Source: Rotaria socialis
Lineage: Eukaryota > Rotifera > Eurotatoria > Philodinida > Philodinidae
Reading direction: 5' to 3'
DNA: 64,000 nucleotides
NCBI GenBank assembly: GCA_905331475.1
Contig: CAJNYU010002706.1
Location: forward strand, 186,001 to 250,000
Shown here piece by piece: positions 1-13,942 of this stretch. Both the position numbers and the translations under genes were made by a program. Within the stretch, counting starts at the first letter, position 1. Every line of letters begins with the position of its first letter. Under the pieces are notes generated by a model, which was not told the origin of the DNA, searched no databases, and worked only from the letters and a program-made list of their open reading frames with translations.

Positions 1-24
1 TTTTTCTTTTTCTTTTTCTTTTAG

Positions 25-1025
25 AACGTCCAACACCACCAAAAACTCCACCACCGCTTATTATTCGTGAAAAACCACCACCCCTTCCATCATCCATTGC
101 CACAAAGGTGATAACTCGGTAAATTATCTCTCTCTCCCTATAGATACATTTGTTTATTTATTTTGACAAAAAAAATGCAATGATTCCTTTTATTCTCAAA
201 GTCATTTACCGCCTGAACCAGCTCCACCACGAGCTGTCATTATAGAACGTTTACCACCATTACCACCTAAACCACGGGATATCATTATTGAACGTTGGTT
301 ACCATATGAAATAGTGAATCAAAAACGTAAAGTCATTGTTGAACATGTGCAAAAGAATTCGAAAGAATATCCACAACCGAAAAATGTTATCATCACGTAA
401 ATTTGATTTAACTGACATGATCATTGTAATTTAGGCGTACTTTCAATTTTTGTTTTGCTATTTTATAGTTATGAACCTGTTTATGCAAAAATTGAACGTC
501 ATTTTCAAAAACAAAACGTGGTTCGTGAAGATCCTCAAGCGTATGCAAATCGTTTTGGTGAAAAATTATGCGAATCAGCGGCTGTTATTGAACAAGCACG
601 AGCTGCAGGAGTTCTTGAAGATCTTGTAAATTAATTCGCTATTTTGTTTTTTCAATAGTTGATTTCATATTATTTTCTTTAGGATCCACCCGTATCATTT
701 CTTACATCAACAACAAATAGTGTTGCTATAGGTACAGATTATGAATCAACAATAAAATCTATTGACGATCAGGCACAAAAACCAAGTAATGACAATGAAC
801 AACAAGAAGAAAAAGAAGTTACTCAAACACCTATGGAAAATATTCAAGATGATGATGTTTTTGTTGAAGAAAATGTTACACCATTCTATATGAATTCAGG
901 TATTTAACTTAAAATTAAAATACTGATGATCAATTAATTCTTTTTCAGGTGAAAATCTTCAACAAACACTCCATCGTTTAGGCATTGAAATACCAGAAAA
1001 TATTCTAAATGAACATCAATTTTGA
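25..1025 (+). CDS. Proline-rich IIIER-repeat protein, 3' part
   Basis: Partial gene that enters from the left edge. Five exons can be joined in frame: 25-118, 202-396, 469-625, 683-899 and 949-1025, ending at TGA. All introns are GT-AG and 49-84 bp. A pyrimidine tract at 1-22 followed by AG is the acceptor of the first visible exon, so the start lies outside the window. The first two exons carry three spaced copies of a motif like PPKPRDIIIERWLPY (P-x-P-R-x-I-I-x-E/R). The rest is charged, with an acidic stretch and a C-terminus ending NEHQF. Similar I-I-I-E-R repeats occur in cytoskeletal or pellicle-type repeat proteins of several eukaryotes, but I cannot name a family. No signal peptide, membrane segment or enzymatic motif is visible. 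Function unknown. Confidence 0.75.
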
Positions 1026-4000
1026 GAGTGAAATATGAATTAAAGCATTTTCTTAGTTCTTCACTTTTTCTTTGTTGTATTTTTCTATAGTTATCGTTTA
1101 GTAGAACAGAAAGACTTGTTTTTTCTATATATATATATATATATACCTTTATTATGGTCAATAAAAGGACAACAAAAAGGAACCTGCAAGCGTTTATCTA
1201 CTGTTCAGATTTTTTAATATCAAGTGCTAAAAGGACGAATATTCAATATTTATACTTATTACAGGTTAAAATTATGAAAGAAAAGCTTGAATTAGAATTC
1301 AAATTGCCATAAATATAGCTACAGTCAGTTGATTTATCTGAATAAAATAATCAGTTGATATAGAAGGTATACCACATCTGCAAAAACGCTGAAGTGAAGT
1401 CAGCATATTATGGGTGAGTACTATTACAAAAATTCAAACAAATCAACTATTGTTGAATATTTAAATTAAGTTAGAAACAAAGGAAAAAGATTTGAATGAA
1501 AAATGTAAAAGAAACCTCATCTAGTTTTACTTGTGAAGATTATGTCTGCTGTGATTGAGCTGTTCTCAAATATTGTTGTTGATGATGGCGAAGTAAGAAA
1601 ATGTGCAAAATAAAAATTTTCTACGCATAATTGAAACGCTACTTATATAACTCTTTTGGCACGAATTGATTTCATGGGCATAATTCGAACAAATCATTTG
1701 ATGAAACAAGGGCTGTTGTGCTCGAAAACTTGAATAAGCTTTTACTATTATTTTGTTGAAACAACTTGTATTGACAATTTTAAAGGAAATCTAAGCTCCT
1801 GTTATTAATGGGCGTTACTAAACAATTGATTATTACTATCTATGTGCACTTGGATTGAAAATTGCTGCCATGTCAACGTTCTTATCAATATGTAACTAGA
1901 TATGTTTTCTCTTAAAATAGGAACTAACTTTTCAATGATCGGTCTATTATCAATTTGTTGCATTGGAAAACTGAATAATGTTCAATATTGAATAATAATC
2001 GAAGAAATGTATTCGATTAAATTTAAATTAAAAATTCTACACTGCAGATTTTCGCAAGTTTAATTCTGTATTGTAAAAAGAAAACTTTTACATGTAAATA
2101 TTGTATGTGATTTTTCCACACTACTACTACTAATTGCGGCTGATGAACAATAAATTAATAAGGAAATAAATAAAAATACCTGAAACATACGAAAAGAAAA
2201 ATTTGTTCAATTAAGTTTTCTTTTCTCTTCACATACTGCATATATAATTTGTCAATGTTCTATATTATTTGTGCCAAGTAAAATGTAAAGCAATATATAT
2301 GAAATTGGTCTGTTTTACATTCATCCACTCGTTCATCCTAGACAATACTATAACGGTTGATTTTTTTAGGTGCACATCCTTGTACGACGTATTGTTCGAT
2401 ACGATAAATATTTAATCAAAGCATTTCATGTAACCTTTTTTTATCATCTTTTTCGTTTGATGGGCGGTCATTTGTGACATGATTTCAAAATTTTGCTGGT
2501 AATAAAAATTCTATAAGATCAAAGTAAATACAAACTACTTGATTCATATAAAATAACTGCCAAAGTTATTGAAACATTGTTGCTTTAAATTTTTTTCTCT
2601 ACTGTAATCTAAGCCAAAACGAATCAAAATTATGATTTGTGTAGAGAATCTCATTTCCAATACAAATGTCTATGTGCATTCGTATTAATATTGAAACCAC
2701 TGGAAACAAATCAAAATTATATTGCATCTAATAAGCAGTATTAATCCACTATATATGTTACATTAAAGAGTTATGTATCTTATCAAAATTATTAAACATA
2801 AATTAAACAACAAGTGTTAAATTATTGATTGATGCGAGCATAAACAATTGAAATAACCACATGAATATAGTTAGTTTTTCATTTAAATTACGTAGATGAT
2901 ATTTATTTTATAGATAAGTTGACACAAAAGTCTGTTACAAATGCCAGTAATCTTTGAGATGCATCGCATCAATAGAAAAACATTCAGAGTAGATTTTGAT
3001 TTAAAAACTCTGTTTTTGTATGAAAAATTGATTCTATTTAATATTAGTTGACATGCCATGACGTACACAACACACGTTTAGTTAGTATAAAGTTATAATT
3101 TGACTTTGTGTTCCACCTATTTGCACACCGGCTTGCGTACAAATACATATCAAGTTGTCATAGAAAATTTCATGAAATTGATTAATAACTAACTAAATGA
3201 AAGTATGCGTGTGACCTAGAAAATAATAAACTTCTAAAACTTATTATTCTATTTATTGAATCAATTGAAAAGACAAGTCACATTTTTTGATAGAATATAA
3301 CAGATCATATCTAACGCCTTAATCACATTTTTTTCAAATTATGCAATCATATCGATATTTACATTTTGATTGAATCTTATTAAAATAAATCTATGGTATC
3401 AAAGTAAAACATTTGACTATAATAATAAAATTTTTTATTTATAGGATCGTCAATCTATAGACTACTGTCTAACTGATGTCTTAAATATAGATGTCGAAGA
3501 GTAAAGGTTCATGTTTTCCTTCATCTCGGATTTGAGTCTATTCAATTACGAATATTTTTGGTAAATTTGATACTCTAACAAAGATGGTCGTAAGGAATAT
3601 CCACAATATACAAAGAATTTTACTATAATCATGATTAGATCTTTGCATTAAAAAGCAAAAAAGTTATCGCTGAAATTCCGGAAATTGTTTTTTTTAATCT
3701 CTTAAACATTTCTTTTGTATTTCAAAACGAATGACTATTCAAATGTATCGTCATACTGAAGAAGAGCACTAGGAGAGTCTACTTAGAAAATCTGCCTTCG
3801 AATCATTCAGGTTTGACTGGTTGTTAGAACAATACGACTCAATACATTTCAAAGTAGAAAGCTATTTAATGGTACTTTCGTCGAACGAAGTTCTCATTGA
3901 TATTGGAAACCATTCACTAGGAAGAAATCAATTAGCTCTTCAATAGTATAGAGATACTTCGAATGGACGAAAAAGAAAATATACTTGACCTGGATTTTGT

Positions 4001-5768
4001 TAGGAAAATAAGCTGTCTGAAAGAGAAGAAAGATTATTATTCTTTTATTTAAATTCTAGAATATACATGCACGAGTACAGAGAAGTTTAGAATTGAATTG
4101 AATTATATCCATCAATGTGCTAATTAGTGCATGTCGAAACGAAAGAAATACATTGTAAGACAAAGAAATTAACTATGCACTTTGTGTTTCGATATAGAAT
4201 ATAGTTTATTCAAAGAACAAAAAGCAAACGAAGAGAATGTTTATAGACTGAATCAACTATTTCTATCTACTGTGGAACTTTTGTTACGTTGGTAAATGTC
4301 AGAATAGTTAAACTAGACAGATTAATAATTCATTGAATTACATAATGCATATGAATTTATCATAAAATATGAGAGAAAACTAAAACCAAATGATTAAAGC
4401 ACGAGATAGAAAACATTCGTTCAGTTATATCCTGAATTAAAAAAGAAGAGACGATCATTGAGCAATGATCATTGTAGAAGATTTCAATGTCGCGTGTTTC
4501 GATTGTTCATTGACAATACTATTGTTATAATAAAAAAAAAGACAACAGATTCGAATGAAACATTGATGCCTCAATCCATTCTACAATGAGAATACTTGTG
4601 AGAAATGTAAAATACTGAACACTAGTGTTTGTTTTGCTCTTGTTTGAAGGAATTAGAAATTTCAGGATTGTTTTTCCTTATATCTATTGTACAAATTTAG
4701 AAAAGTTAAACTGATGTTTCGTTTTTTACAAGAATTCTAATGCTTTTAATGAAAAATATTTCTAGTATACTAAACGTGAAAGCACATGTAAAGACTGAGT
4801 ATGAGAGAAAACGACTTACCTATGTGGCGTGTTTAATTATAATATCAGTGATAGGTATTTACAAATTTGAGCACAAATTATAAATAATTGTAGAGAATAC
4901 TATCCATCCTAAATCGAATTTATTATCAGAACGAATTCAAATTAATCTAGAAGAAGGTAATCTCTGAATATAATTTACTGAGAAAAAAATATCATTGAGT
5001 ATGATTGACACTAAAATATAATCTAGGGTAGCTTGAGATTTTGCTGCCAACACAAACCGTTACGATGAATCAGGTAAAGTAAGCAATCGAAAGTATTCTG
5101 TTAACTTTTCTAGTATACATGGAGAAAAGAGATTATCTTTTGCATAGAAATATTTCATCTTCAGTAGTATCGAACAATCTATCTGTTAACTTTGAATAAT
5201 TTGCATTGGAGATTTTGGTCGAAAGAGCTATCAATATCATTTAATTTGTTCTTTGAATCCCATCTATCTGGCAATGCTTACATTATGTTAATGACATTTA
5301 TTCAAGCGACAACGGAAAAATTCTTTTATTACTCTTCATTAGCTTTTGTTTTATTGAGCAAAAAATAAAAAACTTCTCAAGTGCTAATAGTTCTCTACCA
5401 AAATATGTGAGAATGAAAAAGAAAACTTGATTCCAGATTTATATGTTAATTCGATTTGACTAGAATTAAATCAGAACACCACCATCCACTCCTTCCGACA
5501 CAATAAAGAATGTTTTTTCATTGATTGTTATCTAATATATAAATACATCATACATATAGAATAACGAATATGCATAATAAAAACTTGAATTTTTTCTTTT
5601 TTCAAAGATAAAAAAATATGCTCAGATAGAATTAAGAAAAATAAGACATATACAAACATGACAAATGCGACTGTTTACAGAATAAAAAATAAAACATATA
5701 CATATATATATATATATTAATATACATGTATGATAAAGAAAACGAAAAAGAAAACGAGTCCGTTCGAA
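1026..5768. other. Intergenic, no gene seen
   Basis: About 4.7 kb of AT-rich DNA between the repeat-protein gene and the 3' end of the dopamine receptor. Reading frames are short and show no codon bias, conserved motif or plausible splice chain. Short (AT)n runs lie near 1128-1146 and 5703-5718. I see no transposon ends here. Confidence 0.6.
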
Positions 5769-8461
5769 TTAAGACGATGATGCAGATCTACATGGCGAGA
5801 AAAGTATTTTGGCAAATGCTTTCCGAAATTCCATATTGAAAATTGTATAGATAATTGGATTCAAAAATGAATTAATATATCCTAACCATACACATAAAGA
5901 TAGAATAAAATCATTAACAAGAAATGAACTGGACTTTTTTGATAATTTAACAAAAGTATTAACTATATTATTGAGCACAAAGAATGGTAACCAACAAACA
6001 AGAAAGCAAACTAAAAGAAAAAAAATATCTATATCATTTTCTGACATGTCGTAGAATTGTTATAGAAATTTAGTAATGATTTTTCTAATTGTTTTTCAAA
6101 TACCACGTGAAATATCATTTGAATATCATTTCAAGTTGAACTTAATAATCAGCAATTTCAATATGTAGTTTGTAATCAGTTTTTACGATCTATTCGAATA
6201 ATAAATGTATTTAAATAAAATCGTATTGATACTTTAAAATTTTAAGGTCGAGCTTTCATGTATAAATTTTTCTAGATAACAAATGCGCCTCTAGATTATA
6301 CGAAGATGATAAGAATTCTTGATGAATACTAAAAATCGTAGCTTACAGAATAGAGAAATTCTACATGTCACTTGTGTCAGAAAAGATCTTATTATCGATC
6401 TGGTGAAGCCTTGTTATCATTTTTCAAATTTGTATCTATGTACATTAATGTTTCTTGATTTAATTTGTAGAAACAAAATTATAATTTAGATCTTATCTAC
6501 TTACTTAGAACAATAATTAGTGTTTGTGTAGCTTTGCGTTCTTTTTTCATACGTGAATAAGCTTTACGTTTAGCAACTCGAGCATTATTTGTTGATGCTA
6601 TAACTGTTTCTGGTATTGCTGAATCATCGGAATTCATTTTCGTTTTTAAACGTGTTTTAACACGTTTAGTTGAATAGGGGCAATGATCATGATAATCTGT
6701 TTGTGAACTACGATTATTTTTTTTAAAATGAACAATATTTGTTGCATTGTTATTATTTGATGTGAGATTTTCAATGCGATTCTCAGATTCATTTTTATTA
6801 TTCTCATAGGTTTTTTCATGTTGAACAAATAAGGCAACATCATCACGTTCTTCATCTTCTATTTGTTCATTGGTTAATGATGTTGCATTTATTAAAGAGC
6901 ATAATCCCGGCGATAAAACAGGTGTAGATAATTTCAGCATTAAACTATTACGTTGAGTTTCCAATGCGTTATAAGTTTTTATCGGTACTGTTTCATTTAA
7001 ATCAAGAGGTGATGATATTGATACCTGATTGATAATCGATGGTCTCTCTTGATAATAGGATGTTATAAGATGATCAGCATTTGTACGATGCTGTGCTGCA
7101 GCAGATTCAATAATAGCCTTTGGCCTCAGTTGTTTACGATTTTTTCTTGCTTGTCTCATAAGAACAAGAAATATACGATAGTAAATGGCAAATATAATAA
7201 TACATGGAATGAAGAACGAACCCAATGATGAAAAAATTAGAAATTTATTATTGAAAAATGCACATTGTTCACGAACACGCGGATAATCAGTAACATCAGA
7301 CTTATTCGCACCGCTAAAAGAAAACAACAAAATTTTCCTATCGAAAGAAAATTCTTTCTTCTTATTCTTTCTATTTACCTGACAATAGGAAGAGCAATAA
7401 AAAATGAAGTTAACCATACAATAACTATCATTACAGCCACACGTCTAGGATTTTTATGTCGAGCATATTTCAATGGTTTTGTTACTGCTATGTAGCTAAA
7501 ATTACATTTTCAAAGTTATAAAATTTAATGAGACAGCTTTTATCATTTATGGAAATTCTTTAAGAGCACTATCAGTTATTAGAAACAAAGAAATGATTGT
7601 GTGTAGACTGAAGTAGAGACATTTGACAGGCATCCTAAGTCCTCCATCATGATAAGAGATTTCTTTCTTTTCTTTTTATTAATTATATCTTACCGATCAA
7701 TGGCGATGGCAACCTAAATATCATAAAAGAAAATTCAATTTAGAAAAGAAATTATTTTTCTTTTATATTTTACCAGGTTTAATATTGATGCAGTACACGC
7801 CATACAATCAGAAGCAACCCAAAAGTCGCATAGACGGTCAGATAGTTCCCAAATACGATTGAACTAACAAAAAAAAGACATGACATAATCTTTTATGATA
7901 AATTTGATCGACGTGAACCGTTTTATTTTTTTGTTTAACTGTCAAGCTAATTGGAAGATTAAGAAAAGAAATGAAAATTACTTTTCAACTAGTATGATTA
8001 AATAAATAATTATGAAGAAGCGAGAGAAATAAATATCGACTTCTACAAAAATTTTAAGAAAACGTTCAAGACTAACAAAAATGTATTTTACGTAATAGGA
8101 TATCGTTACACATTCTCTTTTCCGAACAACTATAGATTCATGCTTATATTGAAATAGACAAACATAACTTGATCTACTGTGCTGAAATTGCGACTAAAAA
8201 TTCTATATAGAAAAATATCACGCTTGTATGCAGGATTTCCGTCTACGATTGAAATCACCATATGTTCTTTCGATTTAGAAAATATGTCGTACATGTTTAT
8301 AGTTTACAAGAATAGTCTCAACACAAATGATTTGATCTTATGAGTCATGTCGAATACATGATTTCATTTTAAGATTTTCCTGTTTCATTCATTTTTATCT
8401 ATGAATTTTGATACGTGCTCATGATACTTATTTCCGCACTGTAGTTAACAAATGTCTATAT

Positions 8462-8497
<36 letters not shown>

Positions 8498-8919
8498 CAA
8501 TAATAGATAGTTAATAGTTCAGTTATATAATTTCTACTCACTTCAAGATAAATAGCAAATGGCATGACAACAGCCGCTACAGTTATATCCGATATAGCCA
8601 ATGATACAACGAAATAATTTGTTACAGTATGTAATGATTTTTCTCGATAAACACTAACAACAACGAGTGCATTACCAACAATAGTAAATAAAGGAAAAAT
8701 TATTAATGTCAATGCCCAATAATTAGCTGAGCTCGTTTCATCGGCCAGTATTGGAGCATTTACTAAAGATGAGATAGGTAAAATTAAATTATTTATATCA
8801 CTTCCTGTTGTACGATTATGTGGTATTGATTCATAAGTATTTGAATTATAGAGTAAAGATGAGGGAGGTGGAGCGGCAATTAAATGCCAAAAACCAGTGT
8901 CGTTGGATAGTTGTTGCAT
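5769..8919 (-). CDS. D2-like dopamine receptor (class A GPCR)
   Basis: Six exons on the minus strand: 8542-8919, 7774-7863, 7694-7713 (20 bp), 7379-7495, 6505-7313 and 5769-6010. They join to an exact 551-codon frame. Class A landmarks: TM1 GN (residues 82-83), TM2 LAISD with D111, extracellular C138, the amine-binding aspartate D145, D-R-Y at 162-164, TM5 SSLGS with serines placed for catechol hydroxyls, TM6 CWLPFF and TM7 NPIIY. The long third loop (about 230 residues) and short cysteine-ended tail (SPCRSASSS) are typical of Gi-coupled D2 receptors. [15 protein letters not shown] and the ERKATQTL block match the invertebrate Dop2R/D2 group better than other amine receptors. Two N-glycosylation sites (NDT, NRT) precede TM1. 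I chose the start at 8919. The same frame stays open to an ATG at 9399, but that 160-residue addition is low-complexity. An octopamine or serotonin receptor is the less likely alternative. Confidence 0.93.
7864..8541 (-). repeat. Receptor intron with (AT)n microsatellite
   Basis: This 678-bp intron separates the TM2 and TM3 exons of the dopamine receptor. It contains a perfect AT dinucleotide run of about 32 bp at 8464-8495. Nothing else coding or element-like is seen. Confidence 0.8.
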
Positions 8920-11900
8920 GTTGAAAAATGTATAATAAATAAAAATACAAGTAGAAATAAACAATAAGTAATAGACGTGATGTTGGTGGTGCTGATGATA
9001 ATTGTAATGCTTCTCGTCAATGAGGATAATAATAAAAATGATGTAAAATATTTCACGTCGATGTTGAGGCTTGATTTCAAATAGAATATATAAAATATTT
9101 GTGGGCGTTGTTGAAAAATAAATCGATAGCACGGTGTCAATGATGTTCGTGTTACTCGAAGTTTCAAATGGTCTGTCGAAAGCGTCATCTCCTGACTGAT
9201 TCTCTCGCCATGACGTAGCATGTTTCATTTTGGGACGATCATCCGTGAGGAGCAAACGCCGTTGTTTCGACGTAGAAATAGAGAAAAACGTAGAATATGC
9301 TGTTGAGAAAGAGAGAGAGAGAGGGGGGGAGGGAGGGAGAGAAAGAAAGAAAATAAGAGAAAACGATGATGCTACCGAAAAGAGATCGTCTAATTCCACA
9401 GTTATTATTAACGTTCCGGTTGGTTATTATTACTGCTGCTTTTGTTTCAACAATGGTATTGTCATTGTCCTTCTTCGATATGTAAGATTTTAACAAGTAA
9501 TCTAATCGGCATTGTTACTGATCTAATCAGAAAATATAAAACAAAAGAAAAATATCTCATTAGTTAAAGTATTAGATAAAAATCTATTTCTTTAAAAGAA
9601 ACTCTTTTACTTAGTTTTTCTTCTTTTTTTTTATTGTTTGCATGAGAACAAACATTAGACTTTTGTTTTTTTAATATTGATGTTTGTGTATGCTTAGTGA
9701 AAATAAATGAAGTTAGTATTGTCTACAGTAGATTTTATCATTTAGCAATAGCTTAAAAGAGAAGAAAATGATCAACAACACCATCATATTTTATTTTTAT
9801 ATATTGACTGAATGATTTGCATTGATTATTTACGATTGATATGTAATTGATATTGAAATTTAGTCTGTATACATGAACGATATTTTTTCTTCTTCCTTTT
9901 CGTCTTCTTTTTTTCTATATTAACTATTTATACTACTATCGTAGAATAACAAGAAACCCAAAGGAATTGATGTTACATATACAATGAAAAACACAATTAT
10001 GATAGATAGCTAAATTATCGATCAGAACATTGATCGGTATAGATCTTTCTCTTGGTATCATTAAACGATGGATACTGATATTTTTAGATACATCAACAGT
10101 TTTTGTATGAGAAACTATGATTAACGTCTTCTATTGATTTATGATCAATAAAGCGAGAAAATAAAGGTAATTATGCCGAACCGAAACTTGACAGACATAA
10201 TGACAGGCGGCCAGTAGTCTTATCTTATGAAATAACATTTTCTGTTTTACTCGTTTAACATGGGAAACAACGTTGGAATAGACGTAAATGATGACATTTG
10301 TCCTCTCCTTGTGATTTACTAATAGAAGTATATTCTAACGATATGGAAATATTTGTCCAACAATTTACTTTCTCTACAATGAAAGAGAAACTTATTAATT
10401 GTAGAAAATCAATGTCATTCGTACATGTCAATTATCTTCTGATTTTAATACGCTATTAGTGTTCTCGGATGAAATATATTCGTTTTTAGAAGTCTTTAAA
10501 GATATAAAAACAAGATAAAATACTCAAACAACGTTCGTCTAAAGAAACAAATAGGTTTCTGTCGACAAAACATTGATAACTAGTTTTTATTCTCTTCTTC
10601 TTATCTATACGAATGGCAATGACAACAAATATAGATGTAATTATCTACATTTATTTAAATTACCATCAATCCAGCTACACTATATGAAAAGACAACAATT
10701 TGAAAAAACTATATATATAGTGATATCGGTGAACTTCTCATGAGAAACTATCTTTTGTATCTTGTTTGAAGGTGAAAAAAGAAGTACTTATCGGATCTAC
10801 TTACTATCATCAATTCATAGGCAGATGATGGTACTTGGCAATCAAGCATATTGTTTCTATTATCAATATGATAATCATTCTACGGGAAAGAAAATTGGAT
10901 TGATCTAAGATTTATTCGCCTTGTATAGAAGATATTTTACCTACGTATGATTAGCACATTAGAACAATAAACAAAAATGACCCAATGAAATATAATGCTT
11001 GAATACTATACTATAGCAGTTAACATAAGTCAAGTGGCATTCAAATAGTCATTTATGAAAATGTTTAGAATAGTAAATACAAGAATAATACTATTACTTA
11101 CCTCCGAACATATTTCTTTTTCTTTTCTCTATTGAAAAACTAACAGAAGTTTTTTTTTCTTTCGTTCGCTCGTTGATTTAGTTACTTACTTTATTGCACA
11201 AAAGTGCGTGCATCTTTACAAGAAAAAAGGGTACCAGTTAGACCGTACCAACACGCAATAACAATATTCATATAATGGAAGCACTACCAATTGCGGATAG
11301 ATAGCTATGTTCTTTAATGTTAGCTCTTATCATTTTACCATCTAGGCTAACAACTAAGCAAATACTTGTAAACAAAAAACAAAATGCGTCGTATTTTTTA
11401 ATAAATGTTCTATTCATAAGTACTTGTGACAACAACTAGTGACATGTAACGGAAAATACTTCGAATTAAGTTTAATAGTATAAGACAGTCACGTAACGAA
11501 TTGCATGAATTTTTTTCTTCTAACTAAATTAAGATGTTAATCTGACATATCTAACCTTTGTTGTGAAATCCGAAAAAAAAGAAGAGTAATTAGAAAACTA
11601 TTTTGTATGCTTCAATGCTTTTTTAATAAAATATTAACATTTCCCAAACGATAAAGAGATGAAGAATTTTTATGTCAATAGTTGTTGGAAAGGCGAAAAT
11701 GAGATTATAATACGATTTGGGTAAATACACCAAGCTAGTAAACATTCTGACAGACGTTTTTCCGAATAAAAGCGCAAGTGATGAAGAAAAAGAGAGAAAG
11801 ACATGACATAAAGAGATGTCCACAATTCTCGATCGTTTGTATATTATCGATCTCTTGTGATACCCATATTATGAATAAGAGAGTATATTTCAACTATTAC

Positions 11901-13305
11901 AGAAAGAGACTACATGTCTAGAGAAAATAAAACTTGGTGGAACGAATATGATAAACATTTTTCTTATGACTCTGCCAATCATTTTCTGTGTTGATTTGTT
12001 TCTAGATATTATGAGTAGGGAATTTGAGAAAACATCTTTTTTCTTTTTTACATTTGTTATTAACTCAACTATAGCTAAATAGAAGATTAACTTCTGAATA
12101 TGAGAATTTATCGTATAAAAACAGTAACTTTCACTTTCGGATTTACGTTCCACATGAAAAAGTTTGTTCACATACATATAAATAACAGATAAATTATAAA
12201 ATTATCGAGTGATTCTTAGAGATAGTAAAAATAAAATATTCTTTCGATGTCACATTCAAAGGAAAGCGAGAAAAATATGACAATATTATTGTTAAAAATC
12301 AATACTTTTGCTATTTATTTCATATAGTACATCAATAATATACATTACATAAAAACAGGTTAGTTTCAAGTTGAAGATAACATTAAAATCATTTGATACA
12401 CTTTTTCGCTTTCATTCTTTCTATGTCTGTTACTTTTATCTTTTTTACAATTACAATTAACGATGATAGATCTAATTGTTGCTAAAAAAAATATAATCTT
12501 TTAGATAAAAATAGCTAGCCCATAAGTGCACTTCAAATGAAAACTAATTCATCGACAATGAATAATGAAGATACAACTTGTTGCCGTCCATCATGACATT
12601 TTTTGATAATGTCAAAGTACTTTGTCGTCATGGCTTTTTCTTTCCTACTCATTTTATTTCTGTTTATCATTTTGCTTACTGTTACACTCAAATTTGGTTC
12701 TCTGTCTCTTCCTTTCTCTCTCTTCTTATTTCTCTGTAGCATGTTCTCATATTTTTTTCGATCAGTACTATCAATAAATTTTGATACCACAGGGACATCA
12801 TTGTCAAATCAAATCTTAAATGATGACAAAGTTAGAAAAAGTCTGTTGAAAATATTCAATGTCTTATTTGTACTAATTTTTCATATTAAAGATTGTTTGC
12901 CTAGACATGATCAAATAATTCATAATAAGATAATAACTAAACGAACGAAAAACTTGCTTTGTTTTTGTTCCAAAGAATGGAAGAAACAAAAAGAAGTAAA
13001 TTTCAATAAAAATAACTCTGTCACATATATTTTCTCGTCGTTCTTATTATGTCCCTGACATTTCCATGTGATTGAGTCATGACAGTTTGTTTCTTTATAT
13101 AAAGAAATTGTCTGCCGCTTATTTTATTATTTTTTGAAATGTTGAATAATTAACTAGACATTTACGTTTTCTGACTCGCTTACTTTTAAAAACAAAACGC
13201 ATCATAACATAAATCAAAATTACAATTGATTTTCCTTTTTTTGCGATAGCTAGCCACAATCGGTGGCAGTTACAAAAAAACAAAAATAACACAATCAATT
13301 GAACG
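8920..13305. other. Upstream flank of receptor; no clear gene
   Basis: This flank contains an almost pure purine tract at about 9305-9353 (GA-rich with a run of Gs; pyrimidine on the receptor's sense strand). It probably belongs to the receptor's 5' leader or promoter. Beyond 9500 the DNA is AT-rich. A 151-codon plus-strand frame at 12603-13058 is the longest open stretch, but it has no conserved motif and biased hydrophobic composition, so I do not call it a gene. Confidence 0.55.
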
Positions 13306-13313
13306 GAACGTGC

Positions 13314-13942
13314 GGATTACTCTCGGTTCGTCCCCAATTCGTCCCCTCCGCACTCATTGACTCTCAATTCGTCCCCCAAAAAATTCGTTCTTAGTTGATT
13401 GAATCTCAATTCGTCCCCCACAAAATTCGTACTAATTGGTGACTAATTTGATAAACAGATGATTTTCAACAATCAGTTGTTTTATTCAAGAGTTATAAAA
13501 GAAACAAGAAAAAAAAGTCATTTAACAAGTTTTGTCTTCAACACGCGTCTGCGTTTAATCGCGAACTGCATATCAGTGATCAATCCACCCTTGTGGTCAT
13601 TGAGAAGGAGCTCAAGATTCTCGTTAATAGCATCGTTCACCTTCTTTCGTTTGCTCAATTGAGCTCCCAGCTCTTCGGACTTGTGATGCTGATATTCGTG
13701 CTCTTCACGCAATAATTCGATAAAGTTGAAGATGTGAATAGGAGCATTTCTCAGAGCATAGAGAATGTCAGTAGTGAAACTAATACATTACTAAGAAAGC
13801 ACATCATATATATAAATGCAAAGTGCTCTACGCAACAATCAATTTTCTTATGTTTGCTTCTAATTGTTTCTGGACAGGGATGGACGAATTGGGGGGACGA
13901 ATTGAGAGTCAATTGGTAATGGGGACCAACCGAGAGGATCCC
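13314..13942. mobile_element. Inverted-repeat DNA element (MITE-like), 8-bp TSD
   Basis: A 629-bp element flanked by identical 8-bp direct repeats GAACGTGC (13306-13313 and 13943-13950), read as a target-site duplication. Its ends are inverted: GGATTACTCTCGGTT on the left against GGGATCCTCTCGGTT on the reverse-complemented right. Inside both ends are repeated AATTCGTCCCC blocks, four on the left (about 13326-13420) and two in opposite orientation on the right (about 13869-13905), together with a shared TTGACTCTCAATTCGTCCCC. An 8-bp duplication suits hAT, P or Merlin superfamilies; the ends do not let me choose. No full transposase is present, so it is non-autonomous or truncated. Confidence 0.72.
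13518..13780 (-). pseudogene. Exon-like coding fragment inside the MITE
   Basis: On the minus strand, a frame of about 85 codons runs from a possible acceptor near 13781 (AG preceded by a pyrimidine-containing stretch) to TGA at 13518. It encodes a charged, helix-rich peptide containing ELLREEHEYQHHKSEEL and AIKRRRVLKTKLVK. Composition is clearly protein-like and unlike its AT-rich surroundings. It has no initiator ATG of its own, so it would be a terminal exon. It may be the last exon of a decayed transposase or a captured host exon. I do not recognise the family. Confidence 0.4.

Noticed and set aside
6646-6855. Methionine- and isoleucine-rich minus-strand frame of 69 codons
   Set aside because: Shadow of the dopamine receptor third-loop exon in another frame.
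9230-9493. Arginine/glutamate-rich plus-strand frame over the purine tract
   Set aside because: Generated by the GA-rich low-complexity tract; no motif and it lies antisense to the receptor leader.
12603-13058. 151-codon plus-strand open frame
   Set aside because: Hydrophobic, low-complexity start, no recognisable domain and no splice partners. A frame of this length can occur by chance in pyrimidine-rich DNA.
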